64,000 bases of DNA from Streptantibioticus rubrisoli (GTDB taxonomy: Bacteria; Actinomycetota; Actinomycetes; Streptomycetales; Streptomycetaceae), in NCBI RefSeq assembly GCF_024436055.1, contig NZ_JANFNH010000001.1, positions 496,001 to 560,000 on the forward strand. Reading direction: 5' to 3'. Numbering within the stretch: position 1 is the stretch's first letter; every line of letters starts with the position of its first letter. The position numbers were made by a program, and so were the translations under genes. The notes beneath the pieces are model-generated. The model did not search any database and was not told the DNA's origin. It saw only the letters and a program-made list of their open reading frames with translations. Positions 36,041-44,845 of this stretch are shown here, piece after piece.

Positions 36041-37129
36041 GTGCTGCGGGTACTGCTGGGCGTCGCCGGTGCGGTGGTTGTGCTCGGGATCTTCTCCTCG
36101 GTGCTGCGCACCCTGGTGATCCCCCGGCCGACGCGTTCCAGCTTCACCCGGGTCGTGCAACGCTTGGTGCACCGGCCGTTCCAGTGGCTGGCCGACCGCA
36201 CCGACAGCGCCGAGACCAAGGACCGGGTGCTCGCCCCCGTAGCGCCCCTGGCCATCGTGATGACGCTGATCAGCTGGCTGGCCTCCTTCCTGGTCGGCTA
36301 CGCGCTGCTGGAGGCGGCGGTGAGCCAACTGGGCGTCAGGGCCGCGCTGACCGAGGCCGGTTCGTCGCTGTTCACGCTCGGCTTCGCCAGCGGGAACCGG
36401 GCGTCGCTCAACGTCATCGACTTCTGCGGCGCCGCCACCGGCCCGATCGTGATCGGCCTGCAGGTCGGCTACCTGCCCGCCCTCTACACCGCCTACCAGC
36501 GCCGGGAGACCGAGGTCACGCTGCTGGAGGCACGCGCCGGGAGCCCGCCGTGGGGGCCGGAGATCCTCGCCCGGTACGCCCAGGTCGAGCTGCTGGACGA
36601 CCTCACCGAGCTGTTCCGCGACTGGGAGCGGTGGAGCGCCGGTCTAAGCGAGAGTCACACCACCTACCCGGTCCTGATCCAGTTCCGGTCCACCAAGGCG
36701 GTCCGCAACTGGCTGATCGCCCTGCTGTCGGTGATGGACGCCGCCGCGCTGTGGCTCTCGTTCAACCCCTCCCGGCAACGGGCCGAGGTACGGATGGCGC
36801 TGCGCGCGGGCTTCGTCTGCCTGCGCGACATCGCCGACAGCCGCGGCATCCGCTACGACCCCGACCCACGCCCCGACGACCCGCTACAGCTGACGTACGA
36901 GGACTTCCTCCAGGGCGTGGCACGGATGACCGAGCAGGGCTATCCCATGGAGCGCACCCCGCAGGAGGCGTGGCCGCACTTCCGTGGCTGGCGGGTGAAC
37001 TACGAGGCGTTGGCGTACCGGCTGGCGCGGGACATCGACGCGGTCCCGGCGCCCTGGTCGGGGCCGCGCCGTACGCCGGTGGTGATCCGCACCCCGCTCA
37101 CCCCGATCGACCGCCGCCCCGTGGGCTGA
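36041..37129 (+). CDS. Potassium-channel-like membrane protein with degenerate selectivity filter
   Basis: A 362-residue protein with three hydrophobic segments (about 3-28, 65-92 and 125-152) and a short re-entrant-looking stretch SSLFTLGFASG (108-118) between the second and third. The pore helix plus TLGFASG stands where two-span ion channels have TVGYGD, so this appears to be an ion-channel fold with a changed filter. The remaining 210 residues are cytosolic and helical. GTG 36041 is preceded by GGGGAAGGA. It follows polX by 66 bases but probably has its own promoter. Confidence 0.65.
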   Translation: MLRVLLGVAGAVVVLGIFSSVLRTLVIPRPTRSSFTRVVQRLVHRPFQWLADRTDSAETKDRVLAPVAPLAIVMTLISWLASFLVGYALLEAAVSQLGVRAALTEAGSSLFTLGFASGNRASLNVIDFCGAATGPIVIGLQVGYLPALYTAYQRRETEVTLLEARAGSPPWGPEILARYAQVELLDDLTELFRDWERWSAGLSESHTTYPVLIQFRSTKAVRNWLIALLSVMDAAALWLSFNPSRQRAEVRMALRAGFVCLRDIADSRGIRYDPDPRPDDPLQLTYEDFLQGVARMTEQGYPMERTPQEAWPHFRGWRVNYEALAYRLARDIDAVPAPWSGPRRTPVVIRTPLTPIDRRPVG

Positions 37130-37254
37130 TCGACTTCCGGCGTTCACTCTGACGGCCTAGCTCCGATGGTCCATTCGGGGGCCCGGCGTTTCGATGGATC
37201 CGCGGGCGGGCCGGGGCTGCTCGGCCCGCTGGGACATCAGCCAGGGAGAGGCCA

Positions 37255-37524
37255 ATGTACGAGATGCGCGCCGAATTCGACCCGGATGCGACCGGCGGCC
37301 TGGAAAACACTTCTAGCAGCTTGGCGCTGTTGTGGCATGTCATCTCCAAGGAAGACAGCCGGATGGCCCTGTGCGGTCAGCAACTCGTCGAGACGGTGCA
37401 CGATCGCCTGGTGGCCGCGGGCCACGCCGCGACGGAACGCTGCTGCTCACCCTGCCTGGCCGTGGTTCGCGCCACCATGCAGGCCGAGGACGCCCGGGTG
37501 GGAGCCGACCAGGCGGCGGTGTAG
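37255..37524 (+). CDS. Small hypothetical protein with C-x2-C motif
   Basis: An 89-residue protein, ATG 37255 after GGGAGAGG. It is helical, with CCSPC near residue 63 and a conserved-looking TERCCSPCLAVVRATM stretch. Small Streptomyces proteins of this shape are annotated as hypothetical; metal or redox function is possible but not shown. No signal peptide. Confidence 0.65.
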   Translation: MYEMRAEFDPDATGGLENTSSSLALLWHVISKEDSRMALCGQQLVETVHDRLVAAGHAATERCCSPCLAVVRATMQAEDARVGADQAAV

Positions 37525-37693
37525 TGACCGCACGCTCGCCAGGCACCACAGTGAGGCGATCAGGCGGTGGCGCCCCTCGGTGTCGAAGCGGACCGCGGAC
37601 CAAGGGAGTTGACGGCGTACCTCGACGACGAGGAGGCGAGGCCGCTGCCCGTGCTGGCGCGAATGCCGGGCTCTTCGGTGGCGCCCGCCTGGA
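37525..37693. other. Intergenic, nothing recognised
   Basis: About 170 bases between convergent genes. Open frames here are shadows without initiation sites, and no clear hairpin was found. Confidence 0.4.
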
Positions 37694-38938
37694 TCACGAG
37701 GGCTTGTGCGAGCTCGCGTTCGGCGCGGTGGCGTCCACCTGCCGCCGCCAGGGCCGCGGCAGGCGCCGCCGCACGGGCGCCGCCACGTGGACACCCCTGC
37801 CCTCGTCACGCCGCCGTCGCGCCAACTCGGCCACCACGTGCGCGGCCTGCTGGTGCGCGGGCACCACCGGTAGCCGCACCCGGCCCCGCGCGGTCTGCTC
37901 GGCCAGGGCCTCGGCCAGCCCGGCCGGGGTGCGCGGCCAGGGGGCGAGCCCGGCGCGGGCGAGGGTGGCCGCGTTGGCCCGGCCGTGGCCGGACAGCACC
38001 TCGTAGCTGACCGCGGGCAGCCCCGCCACCAGCGCCTCGGTCAGCGACAGCCCGCCCGCGTTGTGCACCAGCACATCGGCGGCGGACATCAACCGCGGCA
38101 CGTCATCGCGCCACCCCAGGGCGACCACGCCCGGCAGCCCCGCGACACGCTGCCGCAGCCGTTGGTTCCTGCCGCACAGCACGACCGGCACCGTACCCGG
38201 CGCCGCGCGCACCGCGCGCACGCTGGCCATCACATCGCCGAGCCCCATCGAGCCGGTGACCAGCAGGGCCATCCGCCGGTCCGCCGGTACGCCGAGCTCG
38301 GCGCGCAGCGCCCGCCGGTCCGCCGGGTCGACCGGCGTGCCGAACACCTCAGGGGCCAGCGGTCCGGCGGCCGTCATCGGCACGCCGTAGCGCGCGCTGC
38401 CCTCGGCGGCCGTGGCCTGGGTGACGGTCAGGTGCGCGTCGAGGCGGGGGTGCACCCACAGCCGGTGCGGCGCGGGGTCGGTGAGGTAGCACACCGCGGG
38501 CGCGGTCAGCGTGCCGTCCTCCTTGAGCATGCCCAGGCTCTGCGCGGCGAACGGGAACGTGGTCACCACCACGTCGTACTCCTGGCCGAGCCAGCGCGCC
38601 AGCTCGCGGCAGGCCAGGCGGCACAACCGCATGGTGAGCGCACGCACCGTGGAGTCCCGTTCCTCGCTGCGGAACAGCCAGTCGAAGGCCCAGGGCGCGC
38701 GGGTCGCGCTGAAGGCGTAGCCGTCGCGCAGCAGACGGCGGTAGCGGCGCGGCAGCGCGTCGAGGTAGTCACGGTAGGTGGCCTCGATGCCGTGCGCGGC
38801 CAGCCGACGCACGAGTTCCGTGGCGGCGCCGTTGTGGCCCGCGCCGACGCTTCCAGTGATGACCAGTGCGCGTAGCGGCGGCTGGGGCCTGGAGTCTTGG
38901 TGGGCGTGGTCGGGGGAGGCGTGTTGCAGGACGTCCAT
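37694..38938 (-). CDS. MGDG synthase-like glycosyltransferase (GT28)
   Basis: A 414-residue GT-B enzyme with an N-terminal monogalactosyldiacylglycerol-synthase domain (ITGSVGAGHNGAATELVRRL) and a C-terminal MurG-like donor-binding domain (LLVTGSMGLGD, GWRDDVPRLM, VHNAGGLSLTEAL). It probably transfers a sugar from a nucleotide donor to a lipid. The last 40 residues are basic and low-complexity. It lies 159 bases downstream of a GT-C mannosyltransferase on the same strand, so the two may contribute to the same glycolipid or cell-envelope glycan. Confidence 0.85.
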   Translation of the reverse strand: MDVLQHASPDHAHQDSRPQPPLRALVITGSVGAGHNGAATELVRRLAAHGIEATYRDYLDALPRRYRRLLRDGYAFSATRAPWAFDWLFRSEERDSTVRALTMRLCRLACRELARWLGQEYDVVVTTFPFAAQSLGMLKEDGTLTAPAVCYLTDPAPHRLWVHPRLDAHLTVTQATAAEGSARYGVPMTAAGPLAPEVFGTPVDPADRRALRAELGVPADRRMALLVTGSMGLGDVMASVRAVRAAPGTVPVVLCGRNQRLRQRVAGLPGVVALGWRDDVPRLMSAADVLVHNAGGLSLTEALVAGLPAVSYEVLSGHGRANAATLARAGLAPWPRTPAGLAEALAEQTARGRVRLPVVPAHQQAAHVVAELARRRRDEGRGVHVAAPVRRRLPRPWRRQVDATAPNASSHKPS

Positions 38939-39097
38939 TGCTTCCGCTCCAGGTCAGCGCACGGCCGGGTGCGGCGTGCGGGGCTTCCGCTCGTGTTCGC
39001 GCCGTACCGTAGGGGCGGCCGGTCCCGGTCCGCCGCTCGCGGACATGAGCGGCAGACGGCGGCTTGGTGAACTTCACCGCCCGCGTGTGCGGGAGCG

Positions 39098-40591
39098 CTA
39101 CCAGGTCCAGCCGTGGCCGCCGCTGTTGTGGCTGAAGGCGAGTACGGACGTGGTCAGGATCAGCCAGCGGATCAGCGGGCCGCGTGGCAGCAGCGCCGCC
39201 GTGGCCCAGACGGTCGCGGTGTACCAGGGCATCGACCAGGGGGCCGCCAGGATCCAGGCGAAGCCCAGGGCGAACGGCACGGAGGCGGCCAGCGACGCCT
39301 GCGCCGGGATGCGGCGGTGCAGCAGCCAGGCGAGTACGAGCATCACCACGGGCCAGGCGAGGCTGATGACGGTGCTGGTCACGGCCGATCCCAGGACGCC
39401 GAGGCCGAGTTGTTGCACGGCCGCCCACAACGAGGGTACGGAGACCAGCCGTGCGGCGGACGACAGCGGCGCCAACGCGTGCAGACCGAACGGGTAGTAG
39501 CCCGCCAGCGACACGGCCGCGAAGGCGGAGGTCTGCCGGGCCGCCCGCGCCCAGGCGCGGTCCCGCAGCAGCGGCCACAACAAGCCGACGCCCAGCAGCA
39601 CCGCGCTGATCTTGAGGCCGCAGGCCACGCCGACGAGCAGTCCCACCAGCAGGTCGTCACGCGGCCGGGTGGCCCGGCGGGAATGGTGGACGGCGCAGAC
39701 CGCCAACGCGGCGATGAGGGTGTCCAGATGACCGCCCGCGACCAGCAGCACGATCAGCAACGGATTGGCGACCCACAGCAGCGCGGCGCGGACCGGGTCG
39801 TCGGCGGTGCGTATCAGCAGGTATCCGGCGGCGAGGAACGCGGCGCCGTTCACCAGCATCAGCAGCCAGATGGTCAACCACGGCCGCTGGCCGCCGATCT
39901 GCGCCGCAGCGGCCTGCAACCAGGTCGCCACCGGCCCGTACACCGAGGGGGTACCCAGCCACACGCCGCTCACCAAGTGCGCGTAGCCGCCGCCCAGTTG
40001 GCCTGGTGTGGTGACGTAGGGATCGCCGCCGAGCGCGGCTATTCGTCCGTAGGCGGCATAGCTGGCGGTGTCGGAGGAGCCGACCGGAGTCAGATTGGTG
40101 ACGATGGCCACGGTGGCCGCACCGACGCAGAACAGCCCGCGCGGTCTTGGGCGCCAGCCGCGGTCGTTGGCGCCGAGCAGTCCGAACAGCCCCAGGCAGC
40201 AAAGCGCTGTCGATGTGTAGACGGCGATCGTGGAGACGCCCCCCGGCATGGGTGCCAGCAGGGGCAGTGGAAGCGGTGCCCGCAGCGTGTGGTTGTTGGG
40301 TGCGCTGGCGCCGACCAGCACCAACAGCACCATGCCGAGCACCGATACGCCGACGGCCGCCCTCGGCCGGGTGAGCGTGTCGCCGATGCGGTCCTTGAGC
40401 GTGGCCCCGAGGGCGTCCGGTGGGGCCGCGACGCACGCGTGGCCGCCGTCCAGCGCGACCCGGGGGACCGGTGGCATCAGCGGCCCGGCCGCAGCCCGTT
40501 GGCGCCCATCGGACGCCCCTGACCCGCGTACGGCCTGGCGTGTCGGTCTCGCGGTGGGCGCGAGCGTCGGCGTTCGATCGTCGGTCGTCAC
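39098..40591 (-). CDS. GT-C membrane glycosyltransferase (MptB-like mannosyltransferase)
   Basis: A 497-residue polytopic membrane protein with about 11-12 spans after a 75-residue disordered N-terminus. The first large outer loop has TPVGSSDTASYAAYGRIAAL, in the place of the catalytic acidic motif of polyprenyl-phosphate-dependent GT-C enzymes, followed by GGDPYVTTPGQL. This matches the actinobacterial polyprenol phosphomannose alpha-1,6-mannosyltransferase group. It probably uses polyprenyl-phosphate-mannose to extend a lipid-linked or envelope glycan. GTG 40591 follows CAGAGAG. Exact sugar and acceptor are unknown. Confidence 0.78.
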   Translation of the reverse strand: MTTDDRTPTLAPTARPTRQAVRGSGASDGRQRAAAGPLMPPVPRVALDGGHACVAAPPDALGATLKDRIGDTLTRPRAAVGVSVLGMVLLVLVGASAPNNHTLRAPLPLPLLAPMPGGVSTIAVYTSTALCCLGLFGLLGANDRGWRPRPRGLFCVGAATVAIVTNLTPVGSSDTASYAAYGRIAALGGDPYVTTPGQLGGGYAHLVSGVWLGTPSVYGPVATWLQAAAAQIGGQRPWLTIWLLMLVNGAAFLAAGYLLIRTADDPVRAALLWVANPLLIVLLVAGGHLDTLIAALAVCAVHHSRRATRPRDDLLVGLLVGVACGLKISAVLLGVGLLWPLLRDRAWARAARQTSAFAAVSLAGYYPFGLHALAPLSSAARLVSVPSLWAAVQQLGLGVLGSAVTSTVISLAWPVVMLVLAWLLHRRIPAQASLAASVPFALGFAWILAAPWSMPWYTATVWATAALLPRGPLIRWLILTTSVLAFSHNSGGHGWTW

Positions 40592-40800
40592 GGTCGCTCT
40601 CTGGGTCGCGTACGGGGACGGGGCAACGCGCCAGGTAAGCTACTACAACGTGTAGACGATCGGTCGTGGGTGCTCTGCCGGGCACCGTCCGAACCCCTCA
40701 GATATCCCACCGTTCGGTGCACCGCACATGTCCGGAACCGGAACGGAGGGTGGCGGGCGGCCATCGAGTAGGCTGCGGGTCATCACGGTTTGGGGGACGG

Positions 40801-41655
40801 GTGGCCAACGTGCAACGCATCGCCTCGCGCAACGCGCGGTTCCAGCAGTGGCAGGCGCTGCTGGGCAACCGCAACAAGCGCCAGCGGGCAGGGGAGTTCC
40901 TGGTCCAGGGAGTTCGGCCCATCACGCTGGCCGTGCGGTACGGCTGGCCGGTGCGCGCGCTGATCCACGACGGGCAACGGAAGTTGTCGCGGTGGGCCGA
41001 GGAACTGCTGCGTACCGTACCGGCCGAGCACATCGCCATGGCCTCCGACCTGATGGCCGACCTCGGCGAGAAGAACGAGTCCGCCCCGGAGGTCGTCGCC
41101 GTGGTGCGGATGCCCGCCGACGACCTCGACCGCATCACGATCGAGGATGACTTCCTCGGTGTGCTCTTCGACCGGCCGACCAGCCCGGGCAACATCGGCA
41201 GCATCATCCGCTCCGCCGACGCCTTCGGTGCGCACGGCCTGATCGTCGCCGGGCACGCGGCGGACGTCTACGACCCCAAGTCGGTGCGGGCCAGCACCGG
41301 TTCGCTGTTCGCACTACCCGCGGTACGGGTCGCCTCGCCCCGCGAGGTGACCGACTGGGTGGCCGCGCGACGGGCCGCGGGTCAGCCGGTGGTGCTGGTG
41401 GGCACCGACGAGCGCGGTGACCGCGATGTCTTCGACTTCGACTTCACCCAGCCGACGTTGCTGCTGGTCGGCAACGAGACCAGCGGACTGAGCAACGCAT
41501 GGCGCGAGGTGTGCGACCATATGGTGCGCATCCCCATGACCGGTGCGGCCACCTCCCTGAACGCGGCCAACGCCACCACGGCGGTGCTCTACGAGGCGGC
41601 CCGCCAGCGCATCGCCGCCGGGGCCGGGCGGACCGAGCGGGTGGCCGTTCGCTGA
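40801..41655 (+). CDS. SpoU/TrmH-family RNA 2'-O-methyltransferase
   Basis: A 284-residue SPOUT methyltransferase that adds a methyl group to a ribose 2'-hydroxyl of rRNA or tRNA using SAM. Motif 1 is RPTSPGNIGSIIRSADAFG, motif 2 LLVGNETSGLS and motif 3 PMTGAATSLNAANATTAVLY, together forming the trefoil-knot active site. The N-terminal 100 residues (RNARFQQWQALL, EFLVQGVRPITLAV) are an RNA-binding domain as in 23S rRNA methyltransferases of the RlmB/TsnR type. GTG 40801 follows GGGGGACGG. It could be a housekeeping or antibiotic-resistance methylase; no antibiotic cluster is adjacent. Confidence 0.9.
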   Translation: MANVQRIASRNARFQQWQALLGNRNKRQRAGEFLVQGVRPITLAVRYGWPVRALIHDGQRKLSRWAEELLRTVPAEHIAMASDLMADLGEKNESAPEVVAVVRMPADDLDRITIEDDFLGVLFDRPTSPGNIGSIIRSADAFGAHGLIVAGHAADVYDPKSVRASTGSLFALPAVRVASPREVTDWVAARRAAGQPVVLVGTDERGDRDVFDFDFTQPTLLLVGNETSGLSNAWREVCDHMVRIPMTGAATSLNAANATTAVLYEAARQRIAAGAGRTERVAVR

Positions 41656-41917
41656 CCACCGGTCACCCGGTGCCGCTGCCCAGCGGTGCCGGGCGGCGCC
41701 ACCAATCGTGCTCCGCCAGCGGGATGAATCACCGCCGTCCGGTCACCGTGGTAACCACCGGGAACGGGCTCCGGCTGCTCCGGCGGGGTGACTGCCGGTC
41801 ACTGGCCCGGGCTGCGACACCGGCCGAATGGCCTTTAGCTCGTAGTGAGGGTGCGGATCTTCCGAACGTTCAGCAGCAGCCACGTGCCTGCGTCCGCCGC
41901 CCGAGGAGGTCTTCGCC
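41656..41917. other. Intergenic, possible terminator hairpins
   Basis: Just past the methyltransferase stop are small hairpins (CACCGG-tca-CCCGGTG and CCGCTG-cc-CAGCGG, within 41659-41690). The rest up to the next start shows no gene; an AT-richer patch at about 41830-41870 may hold the promoter of the secreted gene. Confidence 0.4.
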
Positions 41918-42391
41918 ATGAGCCTTCGTAGGTGGGCCACCGCTCCGCTGGCAGGTGCGGTCATCGCCCTCGCCGCGCCGATCGCGGCCGATGCCGCCCC
42001 GGTCCCCGCACCCGTCCCGCACCCCGCAGCCGGTGCCCTGGTTCACCGCACCGGGCACGGCCCCGTGGCCCCCGACCGGCGCCGCGGCCGCCGGGTGGCC
42101 CTCGGCGGCGGGCCCCACCACTACCACTGTCCCACCCGCACTCCGCTCCTCTACAAGGGTGTCAGGGCGATCCTGAAGAACTGCCGACGCGGGCCGGAGG
42201 CCATCATCAAGTCCACCCAGGACGGTTCGGTGTTGACGTTCCTCGACGTCAACATCCCGTTCAACACCTCCGGTAGCCACCAGTTCCGGATCGTCGGCTT
42301 CTACCGCCGCCACCCGGCGCTGCTGGTACAGAACTTCGACCGCCGCCCCCGGTGGTTCTACTTCCCGCCCAGCCGCTGGCGCTACCGCTGA
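41918..42391 (+). CDS. Secreted hypothetical basic protein
   Basis: A 157-residue exported protein. Signal peptide: MSLRRWATAPLAGAVIALAA, with cleavage near ADA-A27. The mature part is Arg/His/Pro-rich with two Cys (HYHCP, KNCRR) and an aromatic C-terminus (RRPRWFYFPPSRWRYR). ATG 41918 is behind GAGGAGGT at an ideal distance. Family not recognised. Confidence 0.7.
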   Translation: MSLRRWATAPLAGAVIALAAPIAADAAPVPAPVPHPAAGALVHRTGHGPVAPDRRRGRRVALGGGPHHYHCPTRTPLLYKGVRAILKNCRRGPEAIIKSTQDGSVLTFLDVNIPFNTSGSHQFRIVGFYRRHPALLVQNFDRRPRWFYFPPSRWRYR

Positions 42392-42576
42392 CGGTTCAGG
42401 AAACGATTCCCCGTGTGCCGTTGACGACGGCGCTGGCCACGGCACTCGGACCGCGGTCGGCGGGTCGCGGCTGACAGACGGCTCGGACGCAACCGGAGCG
42501 CGCCTTTCCGGCGTACTACGCTCTGGAGCGGCACAGTGCCGTCGACTTGCAGCAACGACCTGAACGGGGTTTTCCC

Positions 42577-43080
42577 ATGCGCTACCTGGTACGCGATCGC
42601 ATGCTGGCCTTCCACGAGGAGGCATGGATCGAGACCGAGCACCGGGAGAAGGTCTTCAAGGTCAACCGGAAGTTCCTCCGGCTGCGCCGCACCTTCGACC
42701 TCGTCGACGCGCAGGGCAACCAGGTGGCCAGCATCGTCAAGAAGGCGTTCACCCTGCACCACACCATCCTGATCAAGCGGGACGGCCAGCTGGACGGATG
42801 GATCAGCAAGCGGATGTTCAGCCTGTTCGGTGACCGCTTCAAGGTCAGCCTGCGGGACGGGCGACGGCTGCGGATAGTGGGCAACTTCTGGGACCGCGAG
42901 TTCGACATCCAGCACGACGGCAACACCCTGGCGCACATCTCCCGACGCTGGTTCACCGTTCGTGACGCCTACGCGGTGGACGTGATGAGCGAGCGGGACA
43001 CGCTGATGCTGCTCATCCTGGCGGTATGCGTCGACCACACGCTTCAGGACATGAAGGGCGACAAGCTCACCAACCTCTGA
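42577..43080 (+). CDS. LURP-one-related (scramblase-like) protein
   Basis: A 167-residue protein with the tubby/scramblase-like beta-barrel pattern of LURP-one-related proteins: YLVRDRMLAFHEEAWIE, then RLRRTFDLVDAQGNQVASI, then VVGNFWDREFDIQ in slightly varied form, and a C-terminal hydrophobic helix (LMLLILAVCVDHTL). Function is not established; plant members are linked to defence, bacterial ones are uncharacterised. ATG 42577 has a modest GGGG upstream. Confidence 0.85.
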   Translation: MRYLVRDRMLAFHEEAWIETEHREKVFKVNRKFLRLRRTFDLVDAQGNQVASIVKKAFTLHHTILIKRDGQLDGWISKRMFSLFGDRFKVSLRDGRRLRIVGNFWDREFDIQHDGNTLAHISRRWFTVRDAYAVDVMSERDTLMLLILAVCVDHTLQDMKGDKLTNL

Positions 43081-43102
43081 GCACGGCCGCGGCCAGCGCG
43101 CT

Positions 43103-43136
43103 CACGGTGCCCCGCGTGTGGCGGGGCAGTGCCGTG
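43103..43136 (+). terminator. Hairpin terminator after the LURP-one gene
   Basis: TGCCCCGC (43108-43115) pairs with GCGGGGCA (43121-43128), and outer arms CACGG (43103-43107) and CCGTG (43132-43136) extend the stem past a three-base bulge. Confidence 0.75.
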
Positions 43137-43177
43137 GGCGGTCTCGCTGGGCCGAATGGCGATGCCCCGATTTGTCG

Positions 43178-43243
43178 TTGTGGATCATGAGGGTGCATCG
43201 TACATTCGGTTGCCTTGGGCAACCCTATGGGTTCCTAGGAGGA
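43178..43243 (+). promoter_or_regulatory. Promoter and structured leader of the acyl-CoA ligase gene
   Basis: TTGTGG (43178-43183) and TACATT (43201-43206) are separated by exactly 17 bases, a plausible -35/-10 pair. The leader then holds two adjacent small palindromes, GTTGCC-ttg-GGCAAC (43209-43223) and AACCC-tat-GGGTT (43221-43233), just before the GGAGGAG ribosome binding site. Confidence 0.5.
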
Positions 43244-43250
43244 GTTATAG

Positions 43251-44798
43251 ATGTCTGCCGCCGCCGACGACGGTTTCCGTACTTACGTGGAGGACAACCT
43301 CGACGCGCTGGGGACTGATCCCGGGCGGGAAGCCCTCGTACACGACGGGCGACGCATGACCGCGGGCGAACTGCGCGACCTGGTCTACCGGATGGCGCGC
43401 GCCCTGCGCGCCCGGGGCATAGGCCGCGGCCAGACGGTCACGTTGCTGTGCGGGAACCTGCCGGAGACCGTCGCCGCCCGCTACGCCGCCAATCTGATCG
43501 GATGCCGGGTCAACCACCTTTACAACAAGCTTTCGGCCGAGGTCCAGGCCACCATCGTCGACGACGTGGAGACGCGTGCGCTGATCGTCGACCCGCGTCT
43601 GGCCGGACGTGCCGCTGAGGTCGTCGGCCGGGTGCCGGTGAAGGACGTACTGGTCCTCGGGTCCGCGTCCGTCGGCTCCGACCTGCTGGCGCTGGCGGCC
43701 GAGCAGTCCGCCGAGCCGTTCCCCAGCCAGGCCCAGCCGCAGGACATCTGCACCATCCGGCACACCGGCGGCACCACCGGCCACCCCAAGGGCATATGCA
43801 CCTCGTTCGGCCAGATGCGGAACCTGCGCGGACGGCTGCCGGAGAACCGGGGCGACCAGCGTCGGCAGCTGGTGTGCACCACCCTGGCCCACGCGGCCGG
43901 ATTCCTGGTCGACTCCACGCTCAACTCCGGTGGCTGCGCGGTGCTGTTGGAGGACTTCGACGCGCAGACCGTGCTGGCCACCATCGAGCGCGAGCGCATC
44001 ACCCATCTGTTCCTGCTGCCGCCGCTGCTCTACCACTTGATGGACCACCCGGACGCGGCCCGCACCGACACCTCCAGCCTGACCAGCGTGGTGTACGGCG
44101 GTTGCCAGGCGTCGCCCACCCGCATCGCCGACGCGGTGCGGCGCTTCGGCCCGGTGCTGATGCAGTTCTACGGGCAGAACGAGGCCGGTGGCATCAGCGT
44201 GCTCAAGGCCGAGGACCACGACGTGGCGCGGCCGGACCGGCTGCGGTCCGCGGGCAAGATCCTGGACGGGGTCGAGGTCGCCGTCCGCGACGAGTCCGGA
44301 CGCGACCTGCCCCCGGGCGAGCACGGCGAGATCTGCGTGCGCTCCGACCAGATCATGACCGGCTACTGGAAGCAGCCCGAACTGACCGCCGAGGTGCTCA
44401 GGGACGGCTGGCTGCACACCGGTGACATCGGCTACCTGGACGCCGACGGCTATCTGACCATCGTCGACCGGATCAAGGACATGATCGTCGTGGTGGGCGG
44501 CCATGTGTACACCACGGAGCTGGAGGACCTGCTCAACTCGCATCCGCAGGTGCTGCACAGCGCCGTCTTCGGCGTACGGGACGAGGACCGGATGGAGCGG
44601 GTGCACGCGGCCGTCGTCCGCGTGCCCGGTGGCGATGTCGACGAGCGGCAACTGCGCGAGATGGTGCGCGGCGAACGCGGCGCGATGTACGAGCCCGCGC
44701 GGATCACCTTCGTTGACGCCCTGCCACTGACCGACGCGGGCAAGCCGGACAAGAAGCAGCTGCGGCTGCGGGCCGAGCAGGCGGCCACCCCGGCCTGA
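43251..44798 (+). CDS. AMP-dependent acyl-CoA synthetase/ligase
   Basis: A 515-residue class I adenylate-forming enzyme that makes acyl-CoA or acyl-AMP from a carboxylate, ATP and CoA. The phosphate loop is HTGGTTGHPK (171-180). FYGQNEAGG (A5), GYWKQPELTAEVLRDGWLHT with GD (A7), DRIKDMIVVVGGHVY (A8) and the C-terminal GKPDKKQLR with catalytic Lys (A10) are all present, so it looks active. The sequence style is FadD-like, possibly for medium-chain or aromatic acids. The strong ribosome binding site CTAGGAGGAG and a structured leader precede it. It stands alone between convergent terminators. Confidence 0.9.
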   Translation: MSAAADDGFRTYVEDNLDALGTDPGREALVHDGRRMTAGELRDLVYRMARALRARGIGRGQTVTLLCGNLPETVAARYAANLIGCRVNHLYNKLSAEVQATIVDDVETRALIVDPRLAGRAAEVVGRVPVKDVLVLGSASVGSDLLALAAEQSAEPFPSQAQPQDICTIRHTGGTTGHPKGICTSFGQMRNLRGRLPENRGDQRRQLVCTTLAHAAGFLVDSTLNSGGCAVLLEDFDAQTVLATIERERITHLFLLPPLLYHLMDHPDAARTDTSSLTSVVYGGCQASPTRIADAVRRFGPVLMQFYGQNEAGGISVLKAEDHDVARPDRLRSAGKILDGVEVAVRDESGRDLPPGEHGEICVRSDQIMTGYWKQPELTAEVLRDGWLHTGDIGYLDADGYLTIVDRIKDMIVVVGGHVYTTELEDLLNSHPQVLHSAVFGVRDEDRMERVHAAVVRVPGGDVDERQLREMVRGERGAMYEPARITFVDALPLTDAGKPDKKQLRLRAEQAATPA

Positions 44799-44803
44799 CC
44801 GCT

Positions 44804-44838
44804 GTTCCGGGCCGGACCGCCCTGGCCCGGCCCGGAAC
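44804..44838. terminator. Bidirectional hairpin terminator
   Basis: GTTCCGGGCCGG (44804-44815) pairs perfectly with CCGGCCCGGAAC (44827-44838) across an 11-base loop, between the convergent ligase and methyltransferase genes. Confidence 0.88.
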
Positions 44839-44845
44839 GGTGCGC

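Noticed and set aside
37332-38010. Plus-strand open frames opposite the GT28 gene end
   Set aside because: Composition is Arg/Ala/Pro-rich without motifs, and the GT28 gene accounts for the sequence.
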